DNA of 64,000 nucleotides from Flavobacteriales bacterium (GTDB lineage Bacteria; Bacteroidota; Bacteroidia; Flavobacteriales_D; Parvicellaceae): NCBI GenBank assembly GCA_018401455.1, contig JAGYKU010000007.1, positions 1 to 64,000 of the forward strand, read 5' to 3'. Shown piece by piece: positions 1 to 9,392 of this stretch (position 1 is its first letter; each line of letters starts with the position of its first letter). The notes under the pieces were generated by a model. It saw only the letters and a program-made list of their open reading frames with translations, ran no database searches and was not told where the DNA came from. The position numbers and the translations under genes were made by a program.

Positions 1-100
1 TTTTTTCATAATGCTTATTCACGGGTTCTTCTTGTGCATAAGAAACACTCGAAAAACTCGACATACCAATAAAAAACACTATGACCATCCAATATTTCAT
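1..100 (-). CDS. Secreted protein, N-terminal part only
   Basis: Only the first 33 codons lie inside the window; the gene runs off the left edge. It starts at the ATG complementary to 98-100. The peptide opens with a Lys, then a hydrophobic stretch (about residues 4-20), then Ser-Tyr-Ala-Gln-Glu, which looks like a signal peptidase I site after residue 22. The product is therefore exported. Too little is visible to name a function. It is transcribed away from the lipoprotein gene at 245, and the shared 144-bp AT-rich gap probably holds both promoters. Confidence 0.6.
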   Translation of the reverse strand, partial: MKYWMVIVFFIGMSSFSSVSYAQEEPVNKHYEK

Positions 101-244
101 TTTGAATTAATTTTTAAATAATAACAGTAAATTTAAAGAAAATCATTAACTTTACAAGTGAAAATCACTTTTTTGTTGAAACTTGAATATCATTTGTTTA
201 TTATTTTACGTTTTAATATCGTATAATATTAAAAACACAAATAC

Positions 245-673
245 ATGAAAAGTACAAGTATATTTTTAAGTTTGGTTATTTTGTTATTGCTGCTTTCAGG
301 GTGCAATAGAAATAGAAATCAAATGCCTTATGCGCCTGTTGATTTATACATCAACACATCTTTGCCTGCCTATTCGAATTTGAATATTATTGGAGGTTGG
401 GTATATGCTACAGGTGGAAACAACGGAATTATTTTGTATAGACAAACGTATGATAAAATAAACGCATACGAAAGAAGATGTACTTACAATGTAGAACAAG
501 CTTGCGGAGCAGGCGTAGTTGACAGCACAGGGTTTACAATTAATTGTGATTGTGACGGCACCAAATATCATATTTTTGATGGATCAGTTATTGAAGGGCC
601 GGCCACTTTTGCTTTATATCAATACAATACAACTTTTAACCCAGATAACAATCAATTGCATGTTTACAATTAG
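245..673 (+). CDS. Rieske-fold-like lipoprotein lacking the His ligands
   Basis: This 142-residue protein has a lipoprotein signal peptide ending in the lipobox LLSGC, Cys about 20, so it should be lipid-anchored. Residues about 75-125 follow a Rieske [2Fe-2S] domain: a first box where CTH is replaced by CTY, and a second box CDCDG in place of CPCHG, followed by the typical GSVIEGPA loop. In true Rieske proteins each box supplies one Cys and one His to the cluster; here both His are replaced (Tyr and Asp) while the Cys remain. I recall similar small lipoproteins with degenerate boxes in other Bacteroidota. The domain assignment is inference from motif layout, and the function is unknown. Its stop overlaps the next gene by 14 bp, suggesting translational coupling. 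Confidence 0.72.
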   Translation: MKSTSIFLSLVILLLLLSGCNRNRNQMPYAPVDLYINTSLPAYSNLNIIGGWVYATGGNNGIILYRQTYDKINAYERRCTYNVEQACGAGVVDSTGFTINCDCDGTKYHIFDGSVIEGPATFALYQYNTTFNPDNNQLHVYN

Positions 674-1274
674 ACGTTTTTCAATACTTTTAGGATTCCT
701 TTTTCTCAGTTTTACCATATCATGGTCTCAACACGACAGATACAAAACAGATAGTTTATCCAAGTTTAATCGAAGTTTTGGTTATGGGATAAGTAATTTA
801 TTAGAGGGAATTACAATGAGCAACGCTTATAGACCTCAAGTGTATTTTGATTATGCGCAATATTCAAGTAAAAAGTTTTTTTATAGAGCAAGCATTTCTT
901 TCAATTATAGCAGAAGCCCTCAAGGAAATTTGACACAGCACGACTTTATTCCTTTTAATTTTACCATTGGAGTTGAAAAGCATTTTTATAAAAACAATTT
1001 TTATTTTTTAGTAGGCGGTGATTTATTTTATTCCATGTCTTTGAGAAAAGTTAGGCTGAGTCCCTTTCAAGGAGATGATTACGGTGTGGGAATTGCGCCT
1101 TATGTTGGTGCGGGATATGCTTTGAAAGAGAATCTCTCACTGTTTATGCAATACGAAGCTGGATTTGGTTATTTTAGAGACTTTGTTGGAATAGGTAATA
1201 TTACAAGACAAACAGCAGTTTTGAGGTTTGCTCCGCTTAGAAATATAAGCCTTGGTTTGAGACATTTTTTTTGA
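660..1274 (+). CDS. Outer-membrane beta-barrel-like protein, hypothetical
   Basis: I chose the ATG at 660 because it gives a clear signal peptide (basic start, hydrophobic core, cleavage near Ser-Trp-Ser-Gln at residue 23). The open frame continues upstream, but that part has no sensible N-terminus and runs inside the preceding lipoprotein gene. The 204-residue product alternates polar and aromatic residues (repeated Tyr/Phe strands, Gly-rich turns) and ends in Phe-Phe, as outer-membrane barrels usually do. No specific family is recognised. It overlaps the preceding gene by 14 bp and is probably co-transcribed with it. Confidence 0.7.
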   Translation: MFTIRRFSILLGFLFLSFTISWSQHDRYKTDSLSKFNRSFGYGISNLLEGITMSNAYRPQVYFDYAQYSSKKFFYRASISFNYSRSPQGNLTQHDFIPFNFTIGVEKHFYKNNFYFLVGGDLFYSMSLRKVRLSPFQGDDYGVGIAPYVGAGYALKENLSLFMQYEAGFGYFRDFVGIGNITRQTAVLRFAPLRNISLGLRHFF

Positions 1275-1343
1275 GCATAGATAATATTATACTTTTTTTC
1301 TCAGAATTTTCAAATTTTTCTTCTTTTCGAGTTTATTTTTTTG

Positions 1344-1351
1344 TAATTTTG
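1344..1351 (+). promoter_or_regulatory. Bacteroidota-type -7 element (TAATTTTG)
   Basis: TAATTTTG matches the TAnnTTTG -7 element used by the Bacteroidota primary sigma factor. It lies 45 bp ahead of the ATG of the hydroxylase-like gene at 1396. A T-rich stretch lies upstream, but no clean -33 TTTG at ideal distance is seen. Confidence 0.45.
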
Positions 1352-1395
1352 ATGTTACTACACACGCTGCTTTTATTAACAAATACAAAAAAACA

Positions 1396-2148
1396 ATGAA
1401 AAAAGTAGCCGCACATTATTTCAAACATCCATCTGTATGGACTTATATTGCTATTGGAATAGCAGTAGGGTTTATCTCTTTTAAGTTCAACTTCATTCAA
1501 GAACATTGGTATGTTTTGTTTGCTCCAGTAATTATCGCACCATTTTTTGAGTGGTTTGCCCATAAGTACATCCTTCATGCCCAAATTGGTAATGTAAAAG
1601 AAGTTCCAATTCAAAAAGAACTCAAAAAAGGAGATTGGCTTGATGCTGAAATGTTTGGTGAACCCAAAAAAATGCAAGTCCTAAAGATTGACGAAAACAA
1701 AAACACGATGCTCATTGGCTATGGATGGGCAAGAAACATGAAAGCTCTAAGGGAGTTTATGAATGTATTACATTACGGACACCATGAAGACCCTAATCAT
1801 GTACCGCTAATTTTTGCGCCTATTTTGTCGGTGATTATATTGTTTGTTGCCTTATTTGGATTGGCACTATTGCTTACCTTCAATTTGAGCATAGCAACAG
1901 TTTTTTTGTTGGGTGTAATTGTTTATTATTTACATTACGAATGGATGCATTTAGGACATCACATTCCAGGATATAAACACATTTTTCCGTGGAGTAATAA
2001 ACTCAAAACGGCTCATCAATTACATCATTACAGAAATGAAAATTATTGGTGGGGCATTACCACAATATTGGCGACAAAATTTTGGGAACATACAAGAGCC
2101 ACAAGGATGCCTATGAGTAAGTCGATTAAGAATATTAATTATAAGTAA
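1396..2148 (+). CDS. Fatty acid hydroxylase / sterol desaturase family membrane protein
   Basis: This 250-residue integral membrane protein carries the spaced histidine boxes of the di-iron fatty acid hydroxylase superfamily: HKYILH (about residue 55), HYGHH (about 131), HLGHH (about 189) and HQLHHY (about 210). Hydrophobic segments lie near residues 15-50 and 135-180. Family members insert oxygen into lipids such as sterols, sphingolipids or carotenoids using O2 and a membrane di-iron centre; the substrate cannot be read from this sequence. It is monocistronic in appearance, with its own promoter-like element at 1344. Family assignment is firm, substrate unknown. Confidence 0.85.
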   Translation: MKKVAAHYFKHPSVWTYIAIGIAVGFISFKFNFIQEHWYVLFAPVIIAPFFEWFAHKYILHAQIGNVKEVPIQKELKKGDWLDAEMFGEPKKMQVLKIDENKNTMLIGYGWARNMKALREFMNVLHYGHHEDPNHVPLIFAPILSVIILFVALFGLALLLTFNLSIATVFLLGVIVYYLHYEWMHLGHHIPGYKHIFPWSNKLKTAHQLHHYRNENYWWGITTILATKFWEHTRATRMPMSKSIKNINYK

Positions 2149-2175
2149 AAAAATTAAAACACTTTAATTTTTTTA

Positions 2176-2204
2176 TTTGTAATTAAATATTTTTCTTATG
2201 TTTG
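2176..2204 (+). promoter_or_regulatory. Bacteroidota promoter (TTTG - 17 bp - TATGTTTG)
   Basis: A TTTG at 2176-2179 and TATGTTTG at 2197-2204 are separated by 17 bp, close to the -33/-7 arrangement of Bacteroidota housekeeping promoters. The downstream DUF5684-like gene starts at 2234, leaving a leader of about 25 nt. Confidence 0.55.
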
Positions 2205-2233
2205 TGTAATTATTAACTAAAAACTTATAAACT

Positions 2234-2599
2234 ATGGAAATTTTACTTATTATTATTTATTTGGCAATAATTGTTGTTGTTATTGCCGGTTTTTGGAAAG
2301 TATTTAGCAAAGCAGGAAACCATGATGGGCTGCAATTGTGCCTATCTATAATTTAATTGTGATGGTTGAGATTTCAAAAACCTATGTGGTGGGTTGTTTT
2401 ATTTTTTATTCCATTAATCACTACATTGCGCTATTTGTAATCAATATCGAAATAGCAAAAAGTTTGCAAAGAAACTGGTTTTGGTGTTGAATGGCTTTTA
2501 TTAGCACCAATATTTTGGCCTATTCTTGGATTTGAGATGCCCATTATAGAAGATGGGGCAAGTATGGATATGTCAGATCCTGACATTTTAGATTCATAG
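2234..2599 (+). pseudogene. DUF5684-like small membrane protein, frameshifted
   Basis: The N-terminus is intact: a long hydrophobic helix followed by AGFWKVFSKAGN. The continuation appears in other frames: VPIYNLIVMVEISK, then a WW-containing hydrophobic stretch, then NIEIAKS, then GPIFWPILGF. This order matches DUF5684-type small membrane proteins known to me. At least three single-base frame changes lie between 2325 and 2520, inside a poorly resolved patch, so sequencing error is more likely than decay. Function of the family is unknown. Confidence 0.6.
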
Positions 2600-2695
2600 A
2601 AAATTCTTTAAAGTTTAAAATGGACTGTTAGAAAATGACATTCTTTTTTTTGAATTCAAATTTCAAATAACATATCTCTTTTTCATCTGTTTACC

Positions 2696-2703
2696 TATCT
2701 TTG
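2696..2703 (+). promoter_or_regulatory. Bacteroidota -7 element (TATCTTTG)
   Basis: TATCTTTG is a full match to TAnnTTTG and lies 22 bp ahead of the ATG of the MORN-like gene at 2726. Confidence 0.5.
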
Positions 2704-2725
2704 TATATTAAAAATCAAGAAAACA

Positions 2726-3253
2726 ATGGTTCACAAATCATCAACAATATTGGCGCTTTATTTTTTGTCATTTTTATCAGTGGGTGTAAAAATGAAGAAG
2801 ATAGAACTCAGGCAAGTTTCATACAACCAACTAATAAACATTGAAAATCAAGTTCTGATATTTTATTAGACTCCCAGCAGACGCCAATCCCGGAGATGTA
2901 ATCATAAGCGACACCTACGACACAGACAATCTTAGTGATGGCGATTATCAATTCTTTTACCCTGATAGTACCATCAAAGTAATGGGAACAATAGTTAATG
3001 GCAAAAGAGAAGGCGTTTGGACGGCTTACCATCCCAATGGAATTTTACAGTGAAATGAATACCTCAAACGGTGTTTTAAAACGGAAAATGTATGGCAAAA
3101 CTCCTAATGGACAAATGCTATATTGGTTATTACTTCAATGAGTACGATGGACAATGGTTGTATTTCAATAACCAAGGAGAGATTGAAAAAGAAGTTTACT
3201 ACAATAAAGGCAAAGTTTCCAAAGTGGTAGAAGGTGAAGAACTACCAAAATAA
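2726..3253 (+). pseudogene. MORN/YwqK-like repeat protein with signal peptide, frameshifted
   Basis: The start gives a signal-peptide-like N-terminus. Fragments in different frames then read as MORN-type strands: DGDYQFFYPDSTIKVMG, NGKREGVWTAYHPNG, YDGQWLYFNNQGEIEKEVYY, followed by a stop after GEELPK. These resemble the 'toxin-antitoxin YwqK' class of MORN proteins of Bacteroidota, whose role is unclear. Several single-base frame changes break it, in the same error-rich patch as rarA downstream. The end is placed at the TAA after the last readable segment. Confidence 0.55.
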
Positions 3254-3264
3254 AACTATAAATC

Positions 3265-4539
3265 CATCAACTCAAATCAACACATACCGCTAGCAGAAAG
3301 GGATGCGTCCTATTACATTGGACGATTGCTATCGACAAGCAGTGACTAATAGGAAAAGGAAACCATTGAGAAATGCTATTGAGTCTGGTTCGATTCCTCT
3401 ATGATATTGTGGGGACCTCCTGGAGTAGGTAAAACTACATTGGCTCATATTATTACCCAAACACTCAACAGAACATTTTTTAATCTATCGCCTATTAATT
3501 TGGGGTGAAGGATATTCTGAGAAGTTATCGAAAAAGTGAAAAGAGAAGGCATGTTTGGCAGTGGAAATGCAGTTTTATTTATTGATGAAATTCATAGATT
3601 TAGCAAATCACAACAAGATGCATTGTTGGGTGCGGTAGAAAAAGGAATCATTACACTAATTGGTGCCACCACAGAAAACCCATCTTTTGAAGTGATTTCT
3701 GCACTTTGTCGAGAAGTCAAGTTTTTGCTTTGGAACATCACACCAAAGAAGATTTGATAGCGCTAATAGATAAGTCCATTCAAAAGATGCTTATTTAAGT
3801 GCTAAAAAGTGAAAGTTCAGGAATACGATGCCCTCATTCATTTATCTGGTGGTGATGCTAGAAAATTACAATATTCTCGAAATTTCTGTTCACCTTACCT
3901 TCAGGAGAGAACACGTGATTACAGATGAATTTGTATTTCAAAAATATTACGCAAAACCCTGCTAGATACGACAAAAGTGGAGAGCAACATTACGATATCA
4001 TCAGTGCCTTTATAAAGTCCATAAGAGGAAGTGATCCGGAATGGTGCGGTCTATTGATGGCGAGAATGATAGAAGGAGGCGAAGACCCCAAATTTATCGC
4101 AAGAAGAATGCTCATTTTGGCTTCAGAAGATATTGGGAATGCCAATCCCACCGCTTTGATTATGGCAAATACTTGTTTTGATGCCGTGAGTGTAAATTGG
4201 CTGGCCAGAAAGTAGAATTATTTTATCACAATGCGCTATTTATTTATTACATCTGCCAGCAACGCCAGTTATGTTGCCATAAATGAAGCCCAAGAAATGG
4301 TAAGACAAACTGGAGATTTAAGTGTTCCGATTCTGAGAAACGCCCCCACCAAATTGATGAAAGAATTGGCTACGGAAAGAATATGTTTATTCACATCAAA
4401 CCCTGAAAACGAGTTGCATAAACAGGAGTTTCTACCCAAAGAAATCAGCAATACTGCCTTACAAACCCTCCTCAACCAAAGAGAGGAAGAACTAAAAAGA
4501 TTTTTAGCACAGGTTTGGAAAGGAAAATATGGGTATTAA
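3265..4539 (+). pseudogene. rarA: Replication-associated recombination protein A (RarA/MgsA), frameshifted
   Basis: RarA is an AAA+ ATPase of the clamp-loader group acting at stalled replication forks. Pieces in different frames assemble into a full-length protein: PLAERMRP at the N-terminus, Walker A GPPGVGKTT (about 3410-3440), Walker [10 protein letters not shown] (3570-3600), sensor 1 [11 protein letters not shown], the SGGDARK sensor 2 region, and the C-terminal domain with [21 protein letters not shown] and the end KYGY. The start codon itself seems damaged (ATC near 3265 where ATG is expected). At least six indels occur between 3320 and 4380. Since all domains survive, poor sequence quality is more likely than a true pseudogene. 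Confidence 0.85.
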
Positions 4540-4627
4540 TTACTTTTTATCTTAATTTATCAATAGGTTTCTTTAGTTGGTCGAAAAAGAAAGTCTTTAT
4601 AACCCTTTTTAATATAATTTTGATAAA

Positions 4628-7600
4628 ATGATTTTTTTCAAAGATAATATTGTCTTTAGCATTAATTGTAAATATCATGTTTTAAATTCTTTTTTTAAGA
4701 CATTTATTTTATTATTATTTTCTGTTAACTTTTTAAGTATTCTTAACGCTCAAGTGGTTCAGTTAGGAACAGGGACTGCTCAAACATCTGCTACTCAGTC
4801 TTCTCCTGTGAATATTTATTATAGAAGGTTTGTTTCTCAATTCGTTTATACATCTAATGAAATATCTGCAGCAGGAGGAATTGCTGGCGTAATTGAACAA
4901 ATGGGGTTTTTTGTAACAGAATCACCTCTTTATGGAATACCCGATTATACTATCAAACTTAAGCATGTCAACAATCCTAATGTAGCCAACAATTTAGGTA
5001 ACACAGGTTGGACTATCGTAAAAAATGCCTTTACATATAATCCTACTTCAGGAGGTTATGATATGATTGAATTTGATACACCATTTAATTGGAATGGAAC
5101 GAGCAATATCGGAGTTGAAATTTGTTGTTCACAAGTGCAGCCTACGTGGAATGCTTCTGGAAGATGCAGAATTTACAATGCCAATAATGGATACAGATAT
5201 TCTTGGACTGATGCTGGAGGAACTTCTTGTGGTCTTACACCAGGAACAAGAAATGCTAATAAACCTCAATGTCAGTTGGTTATAGGTGGAGATACAGAAT
5301 GGACCGGAGTTATTGATACAGATTGGGCTAATCCAGGAAATTGGACTAGAGGAGTTCCAAATGAGTTTATGGACGCGAATATTCCTGAACTTGTGCCCAA
5401 TTTTCCAGTGTTGACATCAAATGGTGTTTGTAAAAGTTTAAATATCAATGCTAATGCTTCTGTAACAATTGATGGGGCAAACGAATTGTCTGTTTACCAA
5501 AATTGGAACAATCAAGGTGTTTTTGTAGCTAATCAATCTACAGTTAATTTTTTAGGGGAGAATCTTGCAACTATAAACGCTCTAAACCCTCAAAGTTTTT
5601 ACAATATTAGAGTATTGAATTTGTCTGGGGTTAGTTTTAATAGTGGCACCTTTAATATTATAAACAATTTTTATCCAGAAGGAGGAAGTGTTACAACCAA
5701 CAATAGAATTACATTAGTTTCTGATGTAAATGGCACTGCAAGAATTACCGAAATTCTGAATAATCATTTTATAACAGTTTCTTTGAATGGAGGTTGGGGT
5801 GATTTTGTAACTTGGACCTTAACAGATGGAAATAATAATTCCATTTTGAATGGAGGAACTTATGGAAACTCTACTTCAGATATTCAAACAACAGTTTCAA
5901 CTACTCCACCTTATACATTTCAAATAAATGTTGGCAATAATGGTTTTTGCGACAACGATATTAATTATAGCGTAAATATAAATGGAAATAACCTGATTTC
6001 TGGAAGTACAAACGCATACCATTGCGGAGGATCCTCAGGCCCAATTGTGGCAAATCCGACTATTAGCAATCCTTTTATAGGCGACATAACACTTCAAAGA
6101 TATTTATCCCTATCTAACGATGGCTGGAGAGAACTCACAAGTCCAATTACCAATCAAACACTATCCAATTGGCAAAGTAACGGGGTGATAATGACAAATT
6201 TCACTGGCTCAAATTTCCCTAATTTTGGTTGGACTTCTGTTTATGCCTACAATGAAAGTAATGCAGACGGAATTAAAGAAAACGGCTGGGTTGAAGCTAC
6301 TGATATTTCTAATCCTCTTTCTCCTTTTTCAGCACATCGAATTTACATTGGAACGGGAGTTCAAAATCTTAGTTCTACTGGTGAATTTAATGTTGGAGAT
6401 GTGAATTATAATCTTGGTTTTGAAAATATTTTACCCTCTGAATTAGCAGCAAATATCGATCAAAAAGGATGGAACTTAATAGGAAATCCATATCCTTGCA
6501 CTATAGATTGGGATAATATTCCAGCAGCTTCGAAAGCTAATATAGATGATGCAATTTGGATTTGGTCTGGAGAAGCAGGAAATTACGGAATGTACGTTGG
6601 TGGAGCCGGGATAGGCACAAATGATGTTTCCAATTTAATCGCAAGTTCTCAAGGATTTTGGGTGCACGCTAATAACAATAACCCTTCTCTTTTGATTCAA
6701 GAAAGAAACAAAGTAGATGTAGATAAATCATTTGTGAAGAACAATAATGACATTCAGTTCTTTTCATTAAAACTTTCAAACAATTTCAATTCATTTACAG
6801 ATGAAATAGCAGTAACTTTTGGCGATAATTATACTCAAGATTTGGACGATTACGATGGTTTAAAATTATTTAGTCCTTTGAATAATGCTCCTAGTATGTA
6901 TATGATTACATCTAATGAAAATGTTGCTATAAATGCAGTTAATTTTAGCGAAGAATTACATATTCCTATTGTGGCAAAAGTAAATCAACAACAAGACTAT
7001 ATACTTTCTGTAAATCATTTTGAATACACAGCATATAATTGTTTGATTTTGGAAGACTTAAACAATAATGTAAATTATGTTATAGATTCAACCTTTCAAG
7101 AAAATTTTACTTTGTTAGCCAACCAAACTTCTCCCAGATTTGTGCTCCATATCTATCCAAAAATTTCTGTAGAGTTCACCATTCCTAGTTGTGAAAACAC
7201 AAATGATGGAGCAATAACAATTACTAGCGCTGGAGTTCCACCTTATTTATTTGAGTTGTATGATGGTGATAATAATTTTTTCAGTCAGCATACTTTTGAT
7301 AGCATTCCTTACAAAATCGAAAATTTACCTGGTGATTTTTACAAACTTACCAATGTAAACAATAATTATTGCTCATCTAACGGAATAAATATTGACATAA
7401 ATCCTTTACCTTTCGAAATAATTACCACCACCACTCAACAACCCTCTTGTGGAACTTGTGATGATGGAGAAATAACTTTAGGATTTGAAAATGGAACTGC
7501 TCCATATACGGTGTATTTAAATAGTAATGAAGTGTCTGCCCTAAATGATTTAACTCCAGGGATGTATGATATTGTAGTTTATGACTCTAATGGCTGTGAG

Positions 7601-7876
7601 TCTAATACTTCTGTAGAACTTATGTCAAATTCAGCATTAAGCATAGAAGAAGAGAATATAGACTTCAATATTTTTCCAAATCCTGTTGATGATGTTCTTA
7701 ATATAGTTACAAGAAAAACAAATACAGAAATAACTATAACGGATATTTTGGGACATATTATTTTTCAAGAAAAAGTAATTGATCATACAACAGTAATCAA
7801 CATACAAGATTGGTCAGCAGGCACTTATTTTATTTCTTTAAATGGAGTAGGAATAAAAAAATTCGTCAAGCAATAA
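4628..7876 (+). CDS. Large secreted protein with T9SS type A sorting domain
   Basis: This 1082-residue protein has a signal peptide (hydrophobic stretch about residues 24-41, ending ILNAQ). Its last 75 or so residues have the type IX sorting layout: FNIFPNPVDD, then a beta-rich stretch with ITDILGHII, then WSAGTYFISL and a final KKFVKQ. The body is Asn/Gly/Thr-rich and beta-stranded, with short segments near residues 850-1000 resembling SprB-like modules (CENTNDGAITI, CGTCDDGEITL). No catalytic motif is seen, so it is likely a structural or adhesive surface protein. It is predicted to cross the inner membrane by Sec and the outer membrane by T9SS. Confidence 0.85.
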   Translation: MIFFKDNIVFSINCKYHVLNSFFKTFILLLFSVNFLSILNAQVVQLGTGTAQTSATQSSPVNIYYRRFVSQFVYTSNEISAAGGIAGVIEQMGFFVTESPLYGIPDYTIKLKHVNNPNVANNLGNTGWTIVKNAFTYNPTSGGYDMIEFDTPFNWNGTSNIGVEICCSQVQPTWNASGRCRIYNANNGYRYSWTDAGGTSCGLTPGTRNANKPQCQLVIGGDTEWTGVIDTDWANPGNWTRGVPNEFMDANIPELVPNFPVLTSNGVCKSLNINANASVTIDGANELSVYQNWNNQGVFVANQSTVNFLGENLATINALNPQSFYNIRVLNLSGVSFNSGTFNIINNFYPEGGSVTTNNRITLVSDVNGTARITEILNNHFITVSLNGGWGDFVTWTLTDGNNNSILNGGTYGNSTSDIQTTVSTTPPYTFQINVGNNGFCDNDINYSVNINGNNLISGSTNAYHCGGSSGPIVANPTISNPFIGDITLQRYLSLSNDGWRELTSPITNQTLSNWQSNGVIMTNFTGSNFPNFGWTSVYAYNESNADGIKENGWVEATDISNPLSPFSAHRIYIGTGVQNLSSTGEFNVGDVNYNLGFENILPSELAANIDQKGWNLIGNPYPCTIDWDNIPAASKANIDDAIWIWSGEAGNYGMYVGGAGIGTNDVSNLIASSQGFWVHANNNNPSLLIQERNKVDVDKSFVKNNNDIQFFSLKLSNNFNSFTDEIAVTFGDNYTQDLDDYDGLKLFSPLNNAPSMYMITSNENVAINAVNFSEELHIPIVAKVNQQQDYILSVNHFEYTAYNCLILEDLNNNVNYVIDSTFQENFTLLANQTSPRFVLHIYPKISVEFTIPSCENTNDGAITITSAGVPPYLFELYDGDNNFFSQHTFDSIPYKIENLPGDFYKLTNVNNNYCSSNGINIDINPLPFEIITTTTQQPSCGTCDDGEITLGFENGTAPYTVYLNSNEVSALNDLTPGMYDIVVYDSNGCESNTSVELMSNSALSIEEENIDFNIFPNPVDDVLNIVTRKTNTEITITDILGHIIFQEKVIDHTTVINIQDWSAGTYFISLNGVGIKKFVKQ

Positions 7877-7887
7877 TTGTAAAACAA

Positions 7888-8157
7888 TTACAAACCTTTC
7901 AATTCAAACAATTTTGCTACGTATTTACCTACAATGTCAAATTCTAGGTTTACTTTAGTGCCAACTTCAAAGTTTTTGAACCCTGTGTTTTCATATGTGT
8001 AAGGGATAATACTCACGCTGAAAGTATTTGTACCAGAATTTACCACCGTAAGGCTCACGCCATTGATGGTAATAGAACCTTTTTCTACAGTAATATTGGA
8101 TGAAGGTTTATATTCAAAATAAAAATCCCAACTACCATCTTTAAAATCAATTTGAGG
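7888..8157 (-). pseudogene. ribE: Riboflavin synthase, 3' fragment (copy A)
   Basis: Read on the minus strand, about 86 codons are open in one frame and encode the C-terminal lumazine-binding repeat of riboflavin synthase alpha: GSWDFYFEY, EKGSITINGVSLTVV, NTFSVSIIPYT, then VGTKVNLEFDIVGKYVAKL and a stop. The similarity to the fuller copy at 8718-9304 ends abruptly at about 8157, so the N-terminal half is missing. It is clean sequence, unlike copy B. It may be a real partial duplication or the uncollapsed edge of an assembly join (see findings). Confidence 0.75.
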
Positions 8158-8209
8158 TATTAATACCTACCTTAACTTACGAATATTTGAGAAACTCTAT
8201 TTACATTCT

Positions 8210-8715
8210 GATTTTCTTACGCCTATGATTGATTTTATCTTTAGGGGCTTTCAATAGAGGTTATTGGTGGGTCACGAAAAAGATAGACATATTGTAAACG
8301 GAGGTGATTGGCCTTGTTGAGGTTTGGAATTGGAGGTTACGTTCACGATAAAATTGGAATTTATTTGGTGGTCATTGCTATTCCATTTTTCGTGTTGCTC
8401 CAGGTTATTATGACGATGAAAAAGGCGAGTATAATTTATTAATCAAGAGCAAGAAATTGGAGGACATACTTTTGACCAAGTTTTCATCAGGTGCTGGATT
8501 TAAATAACGTATTTATTAGAAATTCCTTTTTATACGATTTTGTTTCTGATGATTTGACGGAAAATATATACAAGAACATTAACTTGGGATATTATGGGAA
8601 TGTATCGATTATGAGAGACGATAGGTTTGAATTTTTGCTAATTATGTGCTTTCTCCAGGAAGAGAAGACATCAGTATAACAAAGTTTAGATAGACTTTCA
8701 ATTCTCTTAAAAGAT
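8210..8715 (+). pseudogene. Outer-membrane barrel-like protein fragment, frameshifted
   Basis: Between the two ribE copies, plus-strand pieces in alternating frames read as one barrel-like protein: GIGGYVHDKIGIY, IFRVAPGYYDDEKGEYNLL, GGHTFDQVFI, NVFIRNSFLYDFVSDDLTEN, then LSPGREDISITKFRLSILLKDRF. The alternating pattern and terminal Phe suit an outer-membrane beta-barrel. No N-terminus or signal peptide can be found. Family not recognised, and the limits are approximate. Confidence 0.35.
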
Positions 8716-8717
8716 AG

Positions 8718-9304
8718 GTTTTGCAAACCCTTCAACTCAAACAATTTTGTTAATGTATTTACCTACAATGTCAAACTCCAGGTTTACTTTAGTGCCAACT
8801 TCAAAGTTTTTTGAACCCTGTGTTTTCATAGGTATAAGGAACAGATACTTACACTGAATGTATTTCTTCCAGAATTTACTACCGTAAGACCTACACCATT
8901 GATGGTAATAGAACCTTTTCAACAGTAATATTGGAGGAAGGCTCATTCAAAATAGAAGTCCCAACTACCATCTTTAAAATCAATTTGTGTGTGCAAGTAG
9001 CAATTTGATCCACGTGTCCCCTGGAACAATATGCCCGTCCACCTTGCACCAATTTGAGTACATCTTTCTAGATTTATTTCACTTCCAAGAATCAAATCAG
9101 ACATATTGCGCGCTTTGATTGTTTGTCTATTGCTGTGACAGTATATTCATTTCCTCTCACAACTGTAAGACAAACGCCATTGTGTGCAACACTTTGGTCG
9201 ATTTTTAATCTATTGGTTATATTAGATTCAAAAGTAAAATGAAAATTGCGCCTTCTTTTCAATTTTCTTGACTTGCTAAGGTTTCAGTGATGCCTGTAAA
9301 ACAT
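8718..9304 (-). pseudogene. ribE: Riboflavin synthase alpha chain (copy B), frameshifted
   Basis: Riboflavin synthase dismutates two 6,7-dimethyl-8-ribityllumazine molecules into riboflavin. The expected MFTGI start is present at 9304 with one extra A, followed by the first lumazine-binding repeat (VAHNGVCLTVV, IKARNMSDLILGSEINLERC) and the second repeat shared with copy A (GSITINGVGLTVV, EVGTKVNLEFDIVGKYINKI). At least four single-base frame changes break it. The enzyme is normally essential when riboflavin is not imported, so sequence error is likely. Its normal stop is replaced by a near match. Confidence 0.8.
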
Positions 9305-9392
9305 AAGTTGATTGTCTTAATTCTAAGTTCAAAGCAAAGTTAGGGATGACATTTAAAGATATTCAAACAGATATTCTAAAAAGATTACAGAT

